This document shows, piece by piece, positions 25,768-34,509 of a stretch of 56,809 nt of DNA. The notes below the pieces were generated by a model. That model made no database searches, was not told where the DNA came from, and worked only from the letters and a program-made list of their open reading frames with translations. Position 1 is the first letter of the stretch; every line of letters begins with the position of its first letter. The stretch lies in the NCBI GenBank assembly GCA_902799685.1, contig CADCBO010000014.1, forward strand, positions 1 to 56,809. The letters run 5' to 3'. The DNA comes from an uncultured Bacteroidales bacterium (GTDB taxonomy: Bacteria; Bacteroidota; Bacteroidia; Bacteroidales; Bacteroidaceae). The position numbers and the translations under genes were made by a program.

Positions 25768-26163
25768 ATGACTACCATTTGTTCTTTTGACTGCAACCAG
25801 TCGGCAATCAAGTCCCTGATAGGTGACAAAAAGCCGGTTGCCCCCGTTGAGGGCGTTTGGATGAACGTTTCGGCCAGGGTATTTGAGGAACAGGTACGCA
25901 AACTTGCGTACGGTCTTATGGTAAAGGATTTCCGTAGGGGTGACACCGTGGTGTTTACAGGATGCTCTGATGAAATGAAGACATTCATAAATGCCGCATG
26001 CAGTCTGGCTCATCTGAATGCTGAGTTCGCTGCAGAGTGCGACGGTAAGAATATTGTCCCTGTCAGGGAACTGGAATACCTTATGTCTATAGGCGGTACA
26101 TGGTCACGCAAGTACAAGGCATCGGTTGACCGTACCATAACACGTCTTATCCTTGGTTGCTGA
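25768..26163 (+). CDS. 131-aa protein resembling only the N-terminal segment of acyl-CoA ligases
   Basis: The central part, GVWMNVSARVFEEQVRKLAY followed by GLMVKDFRRGDTVVFTGCSD and MKTFINAACSLAHLNAEF, matches the opening of the ANL (AMP-dependent acyl-CoA synthetase) fold, where the family reads roughly W..vTw.EF..qV..lA.GL...Gi..GDrVa. Nothing of the AMP-binding P-loop or later ligase motifs follows; the protein ends after ~45 further residues, and the downstream DNA holds no continuation in any frame I can recognise. No signal peptide or membrane segment is seen. It has its own promoter and is divergent from the LytTR regulator, so it looks like a functional small protein rather than debris, though a decayed ligase cannot be excluded. 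Confidence 0.7.
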   Translation: MTTICSFDCNQSAIKSLIGDKKPVAPVEGVWMNVSARVFEEQVRKLAYGLMVKDFRRGDTVVFTGCSDEMKTFINAACSLAHLNAEFAAECDGKNIVPVRELEYLMSIGGTWSRKYKASVDRTITRLILGC

Positions 26164-26188
26164 AAAGTAACTTTTCCTCATATATAGG

Positions 26189-27289
26189 TTATTCGTCCAG
26201 CGGATGGTAGAAATACCGTCCGCTGCTCATTTCCGGGTGGAAGATTGAAATGAATTCACCCAAGAGCATTTCGGGGTGGAATGATGAGAGTTCAAAGTAT
26301 GGCACCTCATTTACATTGCAAACCCAAATGTTCCTTTCCTTAAATGGCTTGAACGTTGCGTATGACTTGAAGTCTGACTCAAGCAGACTGTAGGTAAGCG
26401 GAACGGAACTGCTGTTCTTGAGCAGCCATACATCGGCATCCCGTGCACGTTCAAACACGGTTTCGAATGACAACGGTACCGATCCGCTGTCATTGTTGTC
26501 GGCAAAAACATATTCTGCATTTGCATCGGCTATCATACGGCCGATTGTACTGCCGCCTCCGGCTACATACCATGCAGATCCGCTGCGGGTGTCAAGCATT
26601 ACCTTGGGGCGAATCACAGTCCTGGATGCAGCCTCTTTAAGATTGTTGTAATCAGAACTTACTTTATTATACAGGGAGTCTGCGCATGCGGCAGCGCCGA
26701 ACAGACGGCCGTAGAACCGTATCCATTCCGCACGTGCCAGTGGCGATGTCTCCATGTAATCGGCACATTCCAGAAGCGGTATGCCCAGTTTCTCAAGCTG
26801 TCCGTAACCTGTCTGCTCAAACGGCGATACCATTATGGCATCGGGGTGGAGTTCCATTATTTTCTCTATGGTGGGGTACATGCTGTTGCCGCAGTCCACG
26901 ATTGTGCCGTCGGCCAGACGGGCGCGGATTAGTGTATCCGTTATGTACTCCGGTTCGCATACTCCGGCTATGCAATCTTCAACTCCAAGTTCAACCATAA
27001 GGTGAGCCAGGCTGTTGGTCATGACCACAACACGTTTGAGCGGTACATGAACAGTGTTGACGTCACGACTGAACTTGTAGTCGGAAGGCAGGGAATCAGT
27101 GAAAGTGTAGGTGTGAAGCAGCGTACCCTTCTTCCACGGATTGGCTATTTTTACATAATAACTGTGTGGGGTTTCCTGTACAGTTATGTGACTGGCAAGT
27201 TCCATTATGCCTTCACCGGACTGGAACTGGGAGCCGCCATGGCACGCGTATAGCAGGGCTGTTGCCAAAAGAATGGTTGTCTTTCTCAT
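26189..27289 (-). CDS. btuF: BtuF-like periplasmic substrate-binding lipoprotein
   Basis: 366 residues with a lipoprotein signal (LLYAC, Cys16). It has the Peripla_BP_2 fold of cobalamin and siderophore binding proteins: the first lobe around KRVVVMTNSLAHLMVELGVE, EKIMELHPDAIMVSPFEQTG and LGIPLLECADYMETSPLARA; the second around RPKVMLDTRSGSAWYVAGGG. It starts 4 bp inside the BtuG-like gene end (ATGA overlap) and is the last gene of the riboswitch-controlled operon, so cobalamin is the expected ligand. In the standard pathway it passes B12 to a BtuCD transporter, but no btuC or btuD gene adjoins it. Confidence 0.85.
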   Translation of the reverse strand: MRKTTILLATALLYACHGGSQFQSGEGIMELASHITVQETPHSYYVKIANPWKKGTLLHTYTFTDSLPSDYKFSRDVNTVHVPLKRVVVMTNSLAHLMVELGVEDCIAGVCEPEYITDTLIRARLADGTIVDCGNSMYPTIEKIMELHPDAIMVSPFEQTGYGQLEKLGIPLLECADYMETSPLARAEWIRFYGRLFGAAACADSLYNKVSSDYNNLKEAASRTVIRPKVMLDTRSGSAWYVAGGGSTIGRMIADANAEYVFADNNDSGSVPLSFETVFERARDADVWLLKNSSSVPLTYSLLESDFKSYATFKPFKERNIWVCNVNEVPYFELSSFHPEMLLGEFISIFHPEMSSGRYFYHPLDE

Positions 27290-29208
27290 TCTGCCTTTGG
27301 ATTGAGGTTATAGATGGCCGATACTTCGGTTGACAGTTCTCCTGTGGTACTGTTGCAGCCTATCACGCCATTCTGTATCTTAATGAAGTCTATGCTGCCT
27401 AGTCCTGCCGGAGTACCGTCGGGGTTAACGGCCCAGTCTATGTCAAATGCAGAGTTTTCTGGGCTGTTGGGCAGGTTATCCACATAGCCATACCCGAATG
27501 ATGACATCACGTAGATACCGTCCTGATACGTTACGTTATCGGGCAGAAGCGTGGCTGTGAAAGAAACAGACTCGCCCGCATACCATTCGGGATAGTAGGG
27601 TTGGCTGTGGAACGTGTTGTGCGTTATGCTTCCTGTCTGTCCGTCCGATCCTGTCCAGGGTGAGTCACCGTCTGAAGCAGTAGGTTTGCTGTATGTGATG
27701 CCATATCCATATGTGGCCCTGCCTTCTTTCTGCTCGGAGCCCCATATTTCATACCATGTGTCATCGGGCAGGCCGTTGCCGTTTTCATCGGCGCTTACCC
27801 AGACTACACCAGGCTCGGCATTGCCGTTGTAGGCGTTACCGTCTATGCGGAAATCCGGACCTTCCAGGTTGTGTACGGTTGTGTTGAATCCGGCGGTGAT
27901 ATAACCTCCGAATCCTCCCAGTGTTATCATGTTGCCCGATTGCAGTGCTTTGAGGCATTTGTCATTCATGCTTGAGGCATCATCGCCCTGTTCATATTTA
28001 GGGAGCAGGTTGACGAACTGGCCCGGTGCCGGCATATACCGGAATACACGGTTTATGTCGCCAATAATTTTGGGCTCGCCCTGATATTGAGTCAATGTAA
28101 CTTTATTGTCACAGAACGCCACTGTGTTGGGATTGATGCCGATGCTCTGCACACGGTAGAGCAAACGTCCTTCCGGGCTGAAACATAGCAGTGAACCGGG
28201 GGTTACATAATCAAGGGCGTCACATACATAGACTTTGCGGGTTGTCGGCTCTAACTTAATTGCGTACGGACATTCCACACGTGTGCCGTCAGTAATGAAA
28301 TCGGAGTCCAGAATCTGTCCGGTTTTCAAGTCCATAATCTGTATCGTGCCTCCTGCTCCGTAGCCGTAGAACCAGGCTTTTCCATCCACAATATCCATGT
28401 TAAGTATTGGAATGTTGTATGTAGCTGTAACCTCATCGGTTTTTGTGTCAATGCGGTGCAAACGGCTGTCATAATCCATTGTACCGTAGTCAAATATACC
28501 GCGTGACACCACGTAAACATTGGTACCATCGGCATAAATGGAGCCTGGGTTGGAGCGTACCGTAATACGTTTTGTCTCGGTAAAGGTATTCATGTCAATG
28601 ACTGACACTGTATTATCGGGATTCTGAGTGTCAAGCCCTCCGGAGTTGGATACATAGAGTTTGCCGTTTGCACAGCAAATCCCGTCCGGGTTACGGCCTA
28701 CGGTGATTGTGGCATCGGCCTGCATGGTGAGTGTGTCAATACGGGTTACCGTGCCGTCAAAGCAGCAGACATAGACAAAACCTGCGGTGGCGGTTATGCG
28801 GCGGGGTTGCGATGCAATGCCGTTACGGTTCAAGGGAATCTGTTTGAGTGAACTGCAGGTTGCAGCGTCCAATATCTCTATGGTGCTTGATTCCGATACA
28901 GCTATATAAAGGCGGTTTCCGTAAAGGAGCAGGTCATTGGCGGTATCGCCTATGCGGCGTCCGTTCACCTTCTCAAAACAATCCGGCGAACGGCCTGTTC
29001 CCGATGCCCATGAATCGGGCTGGCCTGTGCCGAAGTCTATCCATGCAAGGGTGCTGTTGTTCTGGTTGAAAAGGCCCTCGCTGAGCACATAAACTCCTGT
29101 ATGGTCTCCGTCAGCTATCACCTGGCCCTGTTCCAGCAATACGGGTTCAGGGTCACACGCCAATGCGATCAGCAGCAGGGGCAGTATTTTTGTCAGGTGC
29201 TTTCTCAT
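27286..29208 (-). CDS. btuG: BtuG-like beta-propeller surface lipoprotein with an extra C-terminal domain
   Basis: 640 residues with lipobox LIALAC (Cys18), followed by Asp-Pro-Glu, which suits export to the cell surface. Residues ~35-390 form a YncE-like propeller with repeated blades (YVSNSGGLDTQNPDNTVSVI, VYVCDALDYVTPGSLLCFSP). Residues ~400-640 are a separate domain (FRIDGNAYNGNAEPGVVWVS, ENGNGLPDDTWYEIWGSEQK) resembling other Bacteroidales cell-surface proteins. BtuG binds cobalamin with high affinity and caps BtuB. The order after a BtuB-like gene, with 4-bp overlaps on both sides and a cobalamin riboswitch upstream, supports that role. The C-terminal domain makes it clearly longer than a simple propeller BtuG; its role is unknown. 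Confidence 0.85.
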   Translation of the reverse strand: MRKHLTKILPLLLIALACDPEPVLLEQGQVIADGDHTGVYVLSEGLFNQNNSTLAWIDFGTGQPDSWASGTGRSPDCFEKVNGRRIGDTANDLLLYGNRLYIAVSESSTIEILDAATCSSLKQIPLNRNGIASQPRRITATAGFVYVCCFDGTVTRIDTLTMQADATITVGRNPDGICCANGKLYVSNSGGLDTQNPDNTVSVIDMNTFTETKRITVRSNPGSIYADGTNVYVVSRGIFDYGTMDYDSRLHRIDTKTDEVTATYNIPILNMDIVDGKAWFYGYGAGGTIQIMDLKTGQILDSDFITDGTRVECPYAIKLEPTTRKVYVCDALDYVTPGSLLCFSPEGRLLYRVQSIGINPNTVAFCDNKVTLTQYQGEPKIIGDINRVFRYMPAPGQFVNLLPKYEQGDDASSMNDKCLKALQSGNMITLGGFGGYITAGFNTTVHNLEGPDFRIDGNAYNGNAEPGVVWVSADENGNGLPDDTWYEIWGSEQKEGRATYGYGITYSKPTASDGDSPWTGSDGQTGSITHNTFHSQPYYPEWYAGESVSFTATLLPDNVTYQDGIYVMSSFGYGYVDNLPNSPENSAFDIDWAVNPDGTPAGLGSIDFIKIQNGVIGCNSTTGELSTEVSAIYNLNPKAE

Positions 29209-31199
29209 AGTGTTATCGTTACAGAACTACGCGCCTGAATGCCGGGCATGGGGTAGTTGCGTACCAGTTCATACCGGTTATCTGTAAGGTTAATGATTTC
29301 GGCCTTGAGGGTCACTTCTAGCAGATGTGAGGTGAATGTCCTCCATACGGAACATCCTATCTCGTAATATGACGGCATGCGGTATTCGGGGCCGTTGTAG
29401 CCGTTGCAGAAATACTCCCCGCTGTAGAGCAGGTTGCAGCTTGCATTTATATACGGAGTCTCTATCCAGGTTACGGCCGATGCCGAGTGTCTGGGTGTAT
29501 AGGGCAGTTGATGGTTCCAGGTTGAACTGTTGCTGTCCGATTTGTCCATTGAGCGCTGGTATGTATATGAAACCAGCAGGGCGGGGCGTACCGTTCCATC
29601 CTGTGCGTGGAGTTCCAGACCTGTTTCCAGCCCGTGGGTGGTGACCTGGCCTATGTTCTTCATCATCCATACGGCAGTATTCTTGCCGGGTACAGCCATT
29701 ATGCGGTCCTTGACGTTGCTGTTGTATGCATCAGCATAGATGGAGTAGGAGACATTACCGATTTCATTATCAATGACAATGCCGGCCGATGTCACCGATG
29801 CCTGTTCCGGGCGCAGGTCACGGCGGCCAATCTGCTCAAAGTATAGGTCGTTGAATGTAGGCAGGCGGAATGTGTTGCTGAAAGATGCCCTGAGATGCAG
29901 TCCTGCGGCTGACCATGCAAGCCAGTTAACTCCTGCGGTGGGTGAAAGGTGATTGTAGCTCTGGGCAGCCTGGCGGAGTCTGGTTTTCTCTTTTGTGGCT
30001 ACGTGGTTAAGGCGGCCGGTGACAGTAAGCCGTTCCGATGCGTATTTAATTGCCGCCGTGCTGTTTAGAGTATATCGTGTGGGTTGTGCTTGCTCCGCTC
30101 CGTTGCCGTCAAGATATGAAATACGGCCGTCAGCTCCGAATGATGCTGACAGACAGTCTGCTATGCGATAAAAAGCCACAGCAGACAGGTAACCCTCCTG
30201 CTCGGTGTAACGGTTGTCGGTCCTGCCCTGAGTGTTGCTTACCTTGGGGTCCAGGTAGCGGGTGTAGGTTATACCGTACTTGGCATTGAAACGTAGTGTA
30301 AACCGCTGGCTGACGGCAGTTGTGAGTGTGGATTGAATGAATCCGTTACGGTTCCAAAGCCGCTCGCGTGCGGCATTCTCGTTGTAGAGTATGTTGGCGG
30401 GAAGTCCCTGCTCCGATTGGAACCAGTATGCGCGTGTGGTGAGTGTGGAATTATTGCCTATGTCGCTGAACATGGCTCCTTCAATACGAAGACGTTGCAC
30501 ATCGGAGTTGTCGCGGCGCATCTCCAAGGAGCTTGCTCCGTTATTCTGTGTGTATGGGTAGTTTCCCTCTGTCTTAAGCCATTCGCCCTGAAGCGATACG
30601 GTATTGCGCAGACCCGCATTGAATGTGCTTTCCGCCTGGATTGATTGAGTCTTGTAGCTGCCGGATTTGAGTTGGGCACTGTATTTGGGCCTGCCGTCCT
30701 GTAGATTGGGCCTGCCTGTGCTTATGCTTATGACCGCGGCCTGCGCGGCAAGGGCCGCGGGTTGGAGCAGGTCATTGTCCGGGCCGCTCACCATTCGGAC
30801 GGACTCTGCCTGAGAACCGGAGAATTTGCCTAGGTCAATCTGTCCGGTCTGGTTGTCGGTGATTATTATGCCGTCATAGGCAACGGCGGTATGCGATGCT
30901 CCCAGTCCGCGTACCGATACGGTCTTGAGTCCGCCTACGCCGCCATAATCCTTTACAGTTGCGCCACTAAAGTATTTCAGTACATCGGATATCTGTAGCG
31001 TGCTTGTGGCCTGCATTAACCGTGTATCTGCCTTCCTGGTAGTGGAAACTGAAGTTGGGTTAGTGGTGCGGTCACTGGTTACCGTGACCTCCTGAATGTC
31101 TTTTGTGCGCATGGTGTCAGATAAAACCTGACCCTGTGCCTCCAGTTGGAAACACAGGGTGCAGATTGTTATCAAACAATATTTTACGTCAAAAGTCAT
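29205..31199 (-). CDS. btuB: BtuB-like TonB-dependent outer membrane receptor
   Basis: 664 residues with a signal peptide (cleavage near EAQGQ). The plug domain follows (IQEVTVTSDRTTNPTSVSTT, ATVKDYGGVGGLKTVSVRGL, VAYDGIIITDNQTGQIDLGK). A 22-stranded barrel follows, ending in the usual aromatic/hydrophobic strand. Receptors of this size and plug type in Bacteroidales import cobalamin or other corrinoids using TonB energy. The upstream cobalamin riboswitch and downstream BtuG- and BtuF-like genes make B12 the likely substrate. It starts 9 bp after the DUF4465 gene and overlaps the BtuG-like gene by 4 bp. Confidence 0.9.
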   Translation of the reverse strand: MTFDVKYCLITICTLCFQLEAQGQVLSDTMRTKDIQEVTVTSDRTTNPTSVSTTRKADTRLMQATSTLQISDVLKYFSGATVKDYGGVGGLKTVSVRGLGASHTAVAYDGIIITDNQTGQIDLGKFSGSQAESVRMVSGPDNDLLQPAALAAQAAVISISTGRPNLQDGRPKYSAQLKSGSYKTQSIQAESTFNAGLRNTVSLQGEWLKTEGNYPYTQNNGASSLEMRRDNSDVQRLRIEGAMFSDIGNNSTLTTRAYWFQSEQGLPANILYNENAARERLWNRNGFIQSTLTTAVSQRFTLRFNAKYGITYTRYLDPKVSNTQGRTDNRYTEQEGYLSAVAFYRIADCLSASFGADGRISYLDGNGAEQAQPTRYTLNSTAAIKYASERLTVTGRLNHVATKEKTRLRQAAQSYNHLSPTAGVNWLAWSAAGLHLRASFSNTFRLPTFNDLYFEQIGRRDLRPEQASVTSAGIVIDNEIGNVSYSIYADAYNSNVKDRIMAVPGKNTAVWMMKNIGQVTTHGLETGLELHAQDGTVRPALLVSYTYQRSMDKSDSNSSTWNHQLPYTPRHSASAVTWIETPYINASCNLLYSGEYFCNGYNGPEYRMPSYYEIGCSVWRTFTSHLLEVTLKAEIINLTDNRYELVRNYPMPGIQARSSVTITL

Positions 31200-31208
31200 T
31201 CTATTTCA

Positions 31209-31958
31209 TTACTCTGTAACCGTGAGTTGGTCAAGACAGAAATATGATGGGGTCATCGGGTCGGTTGATGTTGTTGAGAACACAATCTTTGTAACCTTTC
31301 CGAGCTTGGTCAGGTCAACCTGCTGCCAAATGTTCAATATGTTGTTTTTACCATCAGCCAATGCAACATCTACGCTTGCTGTCTTATCATTGCCGTTATA
31401 GCCTGTAATAGAAAGTGTGAACTTACTATTATTTTCCCAAGGTCCAACCATAGGTTCTGGATTACCGTCGTTCTGGTATTTGATTGCGAGATAAGCATAA
31501 GTTGAATTGGTTACATAGCAATCCTTAACTTTATAAGCCTTGCCGTCCTTGAATGAGATAGCGGCAGCCATGCCTCCTTCATATGCAGCTCCGCCCGCAT
31601 TTGCAATGAAATATGCGTTGGTCTTAACACCCTTACCGGTTATAGCTGAAAGGTTCATGAAACCGGGAGTTGAGTCATTGGCACAACTTGTATAGGTGAA
31701 TCCCTCACCGAATGAATTGCCGAATCCCCAATCAACATGTGAATGGGTAAGGATGAACGGGTCAAATGTGATGTCATCCTCAATATAGCCATAGCCGTAA
31801 ATATTTTCTGTGCCTGTACCAAGATAGATAGAATCCGCCTTGTTAAGACTTACGGAAAGTGTGTAGGATTTTACGTCATCCTCCTTTTCCTTGTCACAGG
31901 AAACGAACACAAGGCCCATTGTTAGGGCCATCAAAGCAAATGATAATACTTTTTTCAT
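31209..31958 (-). CDS. DUF4465-family lipoprotein, first gene of the B12 operon
   Basis: 249 residues with lipobox LVFVSC (Cys21) and an acidic +2 region (DKEKEDD) typical of Bacteroidetes lipoproteins sent to the outer surface. The body fits DUF4465: a beta-sandwich with WGFGNSFGEGFTYTSCANDS, GMAAAISFKDGKAYKVKDCY, TNSTYAYLAIKYQNDGNPEP and the terminal YFCLDQLTVTE. The family function is not established. Its place directly behind the cobalamin riboswitch and ahead of BtuB- and BtuG-like genes suggests a surface corrinoid-binding accessory, comparable in role to BtuH proteins. I cannot tell whether it is homologous to them. Confidence 0.8.
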   Translation of the reverse strand: MKKVLSFALMALTMGLVFVSCDKEKEDDVKSYTLSVSLNKADSIYLGTGTENIYGYGYIEDDITFDPFILTHSHVDWGFGNSFGEGFTYTSCANDSTPGFMNLSAITGKGVKTNAYFIANAGGAAYEGGMAAAISFKDGKAYKVKDCYVTNSTYAYLAIKYQNDGNPEPMVGPWENNSKFTLSITGYNGNDKTASVDVALADGKNNILNIWQQVDLTKLGKVTKIVFSTTSTDPMTPSYFCLDQLTVTE

Positions 31959-32002
31959 TGTTATAAAGTTAATAAGTTACTGAGTCCCGGCAGTTTTAAT
32001 AA

Positions 32003-32176
32003 CATGTCCTGCAGGTCTTCTGACTTACCCCGGAATGTCCGCCTTCCCACCTTTGATGGCAGTGGCACTTGAGGTATTGGACATCCCTGTTTTGAGGGCT
32101 CACAGCAGCGGGTCTGTTCAGGATTCTCACCTGATTCCCTATTAATCCTACACCCCGGGAGGGGCATCGGAACAAG
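32003..32176 (-). ncRNA. Cobalamin riboswitch
   Basis: On the minus strand the leader contains the conserved core TAATAGGGAATC, GAACAGACCCGCTGC and AGTGCCACTG, and the B12 box AAGTCAGAAGACCTGC (32011-32026). The outer stem can form between TGTTCC (32169-32174) and AGGACA (32005-32010). About 45 nt separate it from the ATG of the DUF4465 gene, probably the expression platform. Adenosylcobalamin binding should repress the four-gene uptake operon. The boundaries are estimated from the conserved elements. Confidence 0.95.
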
Positions 32177-32182
32177 ACGGCG

Positions 32183-32190
32183 CAAATATA
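32183..32190 (-). promoter_or_regulatory. Putative -7 box of the riboswitch-controlled operon
   Basis: The minus strand reads TATATTTG, an exact TAnnTTTG match, just upstream of the riboswitch. A TTGAC lies about 18 bp further upstream. Transcription would start at the first helix of the riboswitch. Confidence 0.55.
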
Positions 32191-32213
32191 TATCTTATTT
32201 GTCAATTATCTTG

Positions 32214-32221
32214 TAATTTTG
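32214..32221 (+). promoter_or_regulatory. Putative -7 box of the antiporter gene
   Basis: TAATTTTG matches TAnnTTTG and lies 20 bp upstream of the ATG at 32242. It is divergent from the B12-operon promoter, with the two -7 boxes only about 23 bp apart. Confidence 0.5.
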
Positions 32222-32241
32222 CATATCAAAATCAAACAATC

Positions 32242-34509
32242 ATGTCGGAGGAAGCTAATCTTGTTAAGGACCTTGCGCTGATACTTATTTCGGCCGGGGT
32301 TTTCACAATAATATCCAAGGCGCTGAAGCAGCCGCTTATATTGGGTTATATCGTTGCCGGTTTTCTGGTGGGGCCCCACATGGGTCTGTTCCCCACGGTT
32401 TCCAGTACTGCCGAGGTCAAGGAGTGGTCGGATATAGGAATCATCTTCCTGCTTTTTGCATTGGGTCTGGAATTCAGTTTCAAGAAACTCATCAAAGTGG
32501 GGAGCAGCGCACTCATAACGGCTATGACACAGTGCGTGGGCATGTTCATACTGGGTTTCCTTGTGGGTGAGGCAATAGGTTGGAGCAATATGGAATCCAT
32601 ATTTCTGGGAGGTATGCTCTCCATGTCATCGACCACCATTATCATAAAGGCATACGATGACCTGGGGTATAAGGACCGTCCGTTTGTGCCGTTGGTATTC
32701 GGTGCGCTGGTGTTTGAGGACCTTATAGCCGTTGTACTTATGGTTTTGCTCTCCACCATGGCGGTGTCAAACAAATTTGCAGGCGGGGAGATGATTATGG
32801 GACTGGGTAAACTGGTGTTCTTCCTGATTCTTTGGTTCCTGGTGGGCATATACATGATTCCTACGCTGCTTAAGAGAGCCCAGAAATACCTTAATGATGA
32901 GATCCTGCTGCTGGTGAGTCTGGGGTTGTGCTTTGTGATGGTCACATTGGCCAGCGTTGCGGGATTCTCGGAGGCTCTTGGAGCATTCGTGATGGGTTCC
33001 ATACTGGCCGAAACGCTGGAGAGCGAACATATCATGCACCTGACAAAAGGCATAAAGGACCTGTTCGGCGCAATATTCTTTGTATCGGTAGGTATGATGG
33101 TTGACCCTCATGTGATTGCAGAACACTGGGGTACCATACTGGTCCTGACCATAACGGTTATGGTGGGAATACTGTTCTTTTCCACATCGGGAGCGATCCT
33201 GGCCGGTCAGGGACTGGACAATGCCGTTCATGCCGGCTTCAGTCTGGCCCAGTTGGGCGAGTTCTCGTTCATCATTGCAGGTCTGGGCGTATCATTGGGT
33301 GTGATGCGTGATTTTATTTACCCGGTGATAATTACGGTGTCGGTCATAACAACTTTCACTACACCTTATATGATAAAGGCGGGCACGCCAGGCTACCAAT
33401 ACCTTATAAAAAAGTTGCCGGAACAGTTTGTTGAGAAAATAAACTCGTTTTCAGTGCAGGATAAAGAGAATTCTGTGGCGGCGCAGAACGAGTGGAAAAA
33501 ACTCATCAAGGAACTGGCTCTGCGCGTGCTGCTTTACGGAGTGATACTTATTGCAATAGACCTGGGCTCCCATCTGTTTCTGGACAAGTTCATCAATAGC
33601 CGTCTGGACGGCCTCACTCCGTTTGTGCGTAACCTTATAAGCGTGGTTGTAACGCTTGTGGTAATGTCGCCGTTCCTGGCGGGCATAGCCATATCGGGCG
33701 AAGAGATAAACCGTTCATCGCTGAAACTTATCAAAGACAAACAATCCAATGTCTGGCCTGTCATATCGCTTGCACTGTTGCGTATCCTGATAGCGATGGG
33801 ATTCGTGGTGAGTGTCATTGCCAGCCATTTCAACCTGGCGTTCTGGACCATCCTGCTCATTTTGGTCGCCGGTATTGCATTCTTCTTCATAGGCCGCCGC
33901 TCAATCAGCAAGTTCACGATAGTTGAGGACCGTTTCATGGCTAATCTGAATGAGAAGGAGCAGCAGCAGCGTAAGATGACACCCGTCACATCATCGGTGA
34001 GCGACAAGATGTCGCGCTATAACGTAAAGACCGAGATGATAACCATATCGGCCGATTCGCTCTATGCCGGTAAGATGCTGCGTGAACTGCCTTTCCGACA
34101 TAGATCAGGGGTAAACATAGTCAAGATAATCCGCGGAAGCCGCAGCATAATGATTCCCCGGGGAGAGGAGATGATATTCCCGTTTGACAAACTGCTGGCA
34201 GTGGGCACAAGGGAACAGCTTATTGAGTTCCGCAAGGATATGGCAGAGAGTGTCTATTCTCCCGATGAAGCTGATGCCGGTGCCTTGGCTCCGCGAGCAT
34301 TCGAACTGGAATCAATCACTCTAAAAGAGGATTCCTGGCTTACCGGCAAGACCTTGCGTGAGACCGATATGCGCTCTTACGGCTGCATGGTGATAAGCGT
34401 GGTGAGCGATGGCCAGGTAACCACCAACCCCAAGCCAGACTATCGCTTCAAGGCTGGCGATATAGTCTGGCTGGCTGGTGAGAAATCTGCCTGCGAGTGG
34501 TGGGCTTGA
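32242..34509 (+). CDS. CPA2-family cation:proton antiporter with C-terminal TrkA-C domains
   Basis: 755 residues. The first ~400 residues form about 12 membrane helices of the Na+/H+ exchanger fold, with LGYIVAGFLVGPHMG, LLFALGLEFSFKKL, MSSTTIIIKAYDDL and the conserved acidic site in VFGALVFEDLIAVVLM. A second membrane segment follows (~420-560; LRVLLYGVILIAIDLGSHLF). The soluble C-terminus has two TrkA-C-like units (MITISADSLYAGKMLRELPF and ITLKEDSWLTGKTLRETDMR), which in this family regulate transport by ligand binding. It resembles KefB-like K+/H+ or Na+/H+ antiporters but lacks an obvious TrkA-N Rossmann domain. Its stop codon abuts that of the convergent ABC permease. Confidence 0.9.
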   Translation: MSEEANLVKDLALILISAGVFTIISKALKQPLILGYIVAGFLVGPHMGLFPTVSSTAEVKEWSDIGIIFLLFALGLEFSFKKLIKVGSSALITAMTQCVGMFILGFLVGEAIGWSNMESIFLGGMLSMSSTTIIIKAYDDLGYKDRPFVPLVFGALVFEDLIAVVLMVLLSTMAVSNKFAGGEMIMGLGKLVFFLILWFLVGIYMIPTLLKRAQKYLNDEILLLVSLGLCFVMVTLASVAGFSEALGAFVMGSILAETLESEHIMHLTKGIKDLFGAIFFVSVGMMVDPHVIAEHWGTILVLTITVMVGILFFSTSGAILAGQGLDNAVHAGFSLAQLGEFSFIIAGLGVSLGVMRDFIYPVIITVSVITTFTTPYMIKAGTPGYQYLIKKLPEQFVEKINSFSVQDKENSVAAQNEWKKLIKELALRVLLYGVILIAIDLGSHLFLDKFINSRLDGLTPFVRNLISVVVTLVVMSPFLAGIAISGEEINRSSLKLIKDKQSNVWPVISLALLRILIAMGFVVSVIASHFNLAFWTILLILVAGIAFFFIGRRSISKFTIVEDRFMANLNEKEQQQRKMTPVTSSVSDKMSRYNVKTEMITISADSLYAGKMLRELPFRHRSGVNIVKIIRGSRSIMIPRGEEMIFPFDKLLAVGTREQLIEFRKDMAESVYSPDEADAGALAPRAFELESITLKEDSWLTGKTLRETDMRSYGCMVISVVSDGQVTTNPKPDYRFKAGDIVWLAGEKSACEWWA

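Noticed and set aside
26162-26176. Small hairpin GAAAAG-TAA-CTTTTC after the 131-aa gene as a bidirectional terminator
   Set aside because: Only six mostly A-T pairs and no T tract; too weak to call.
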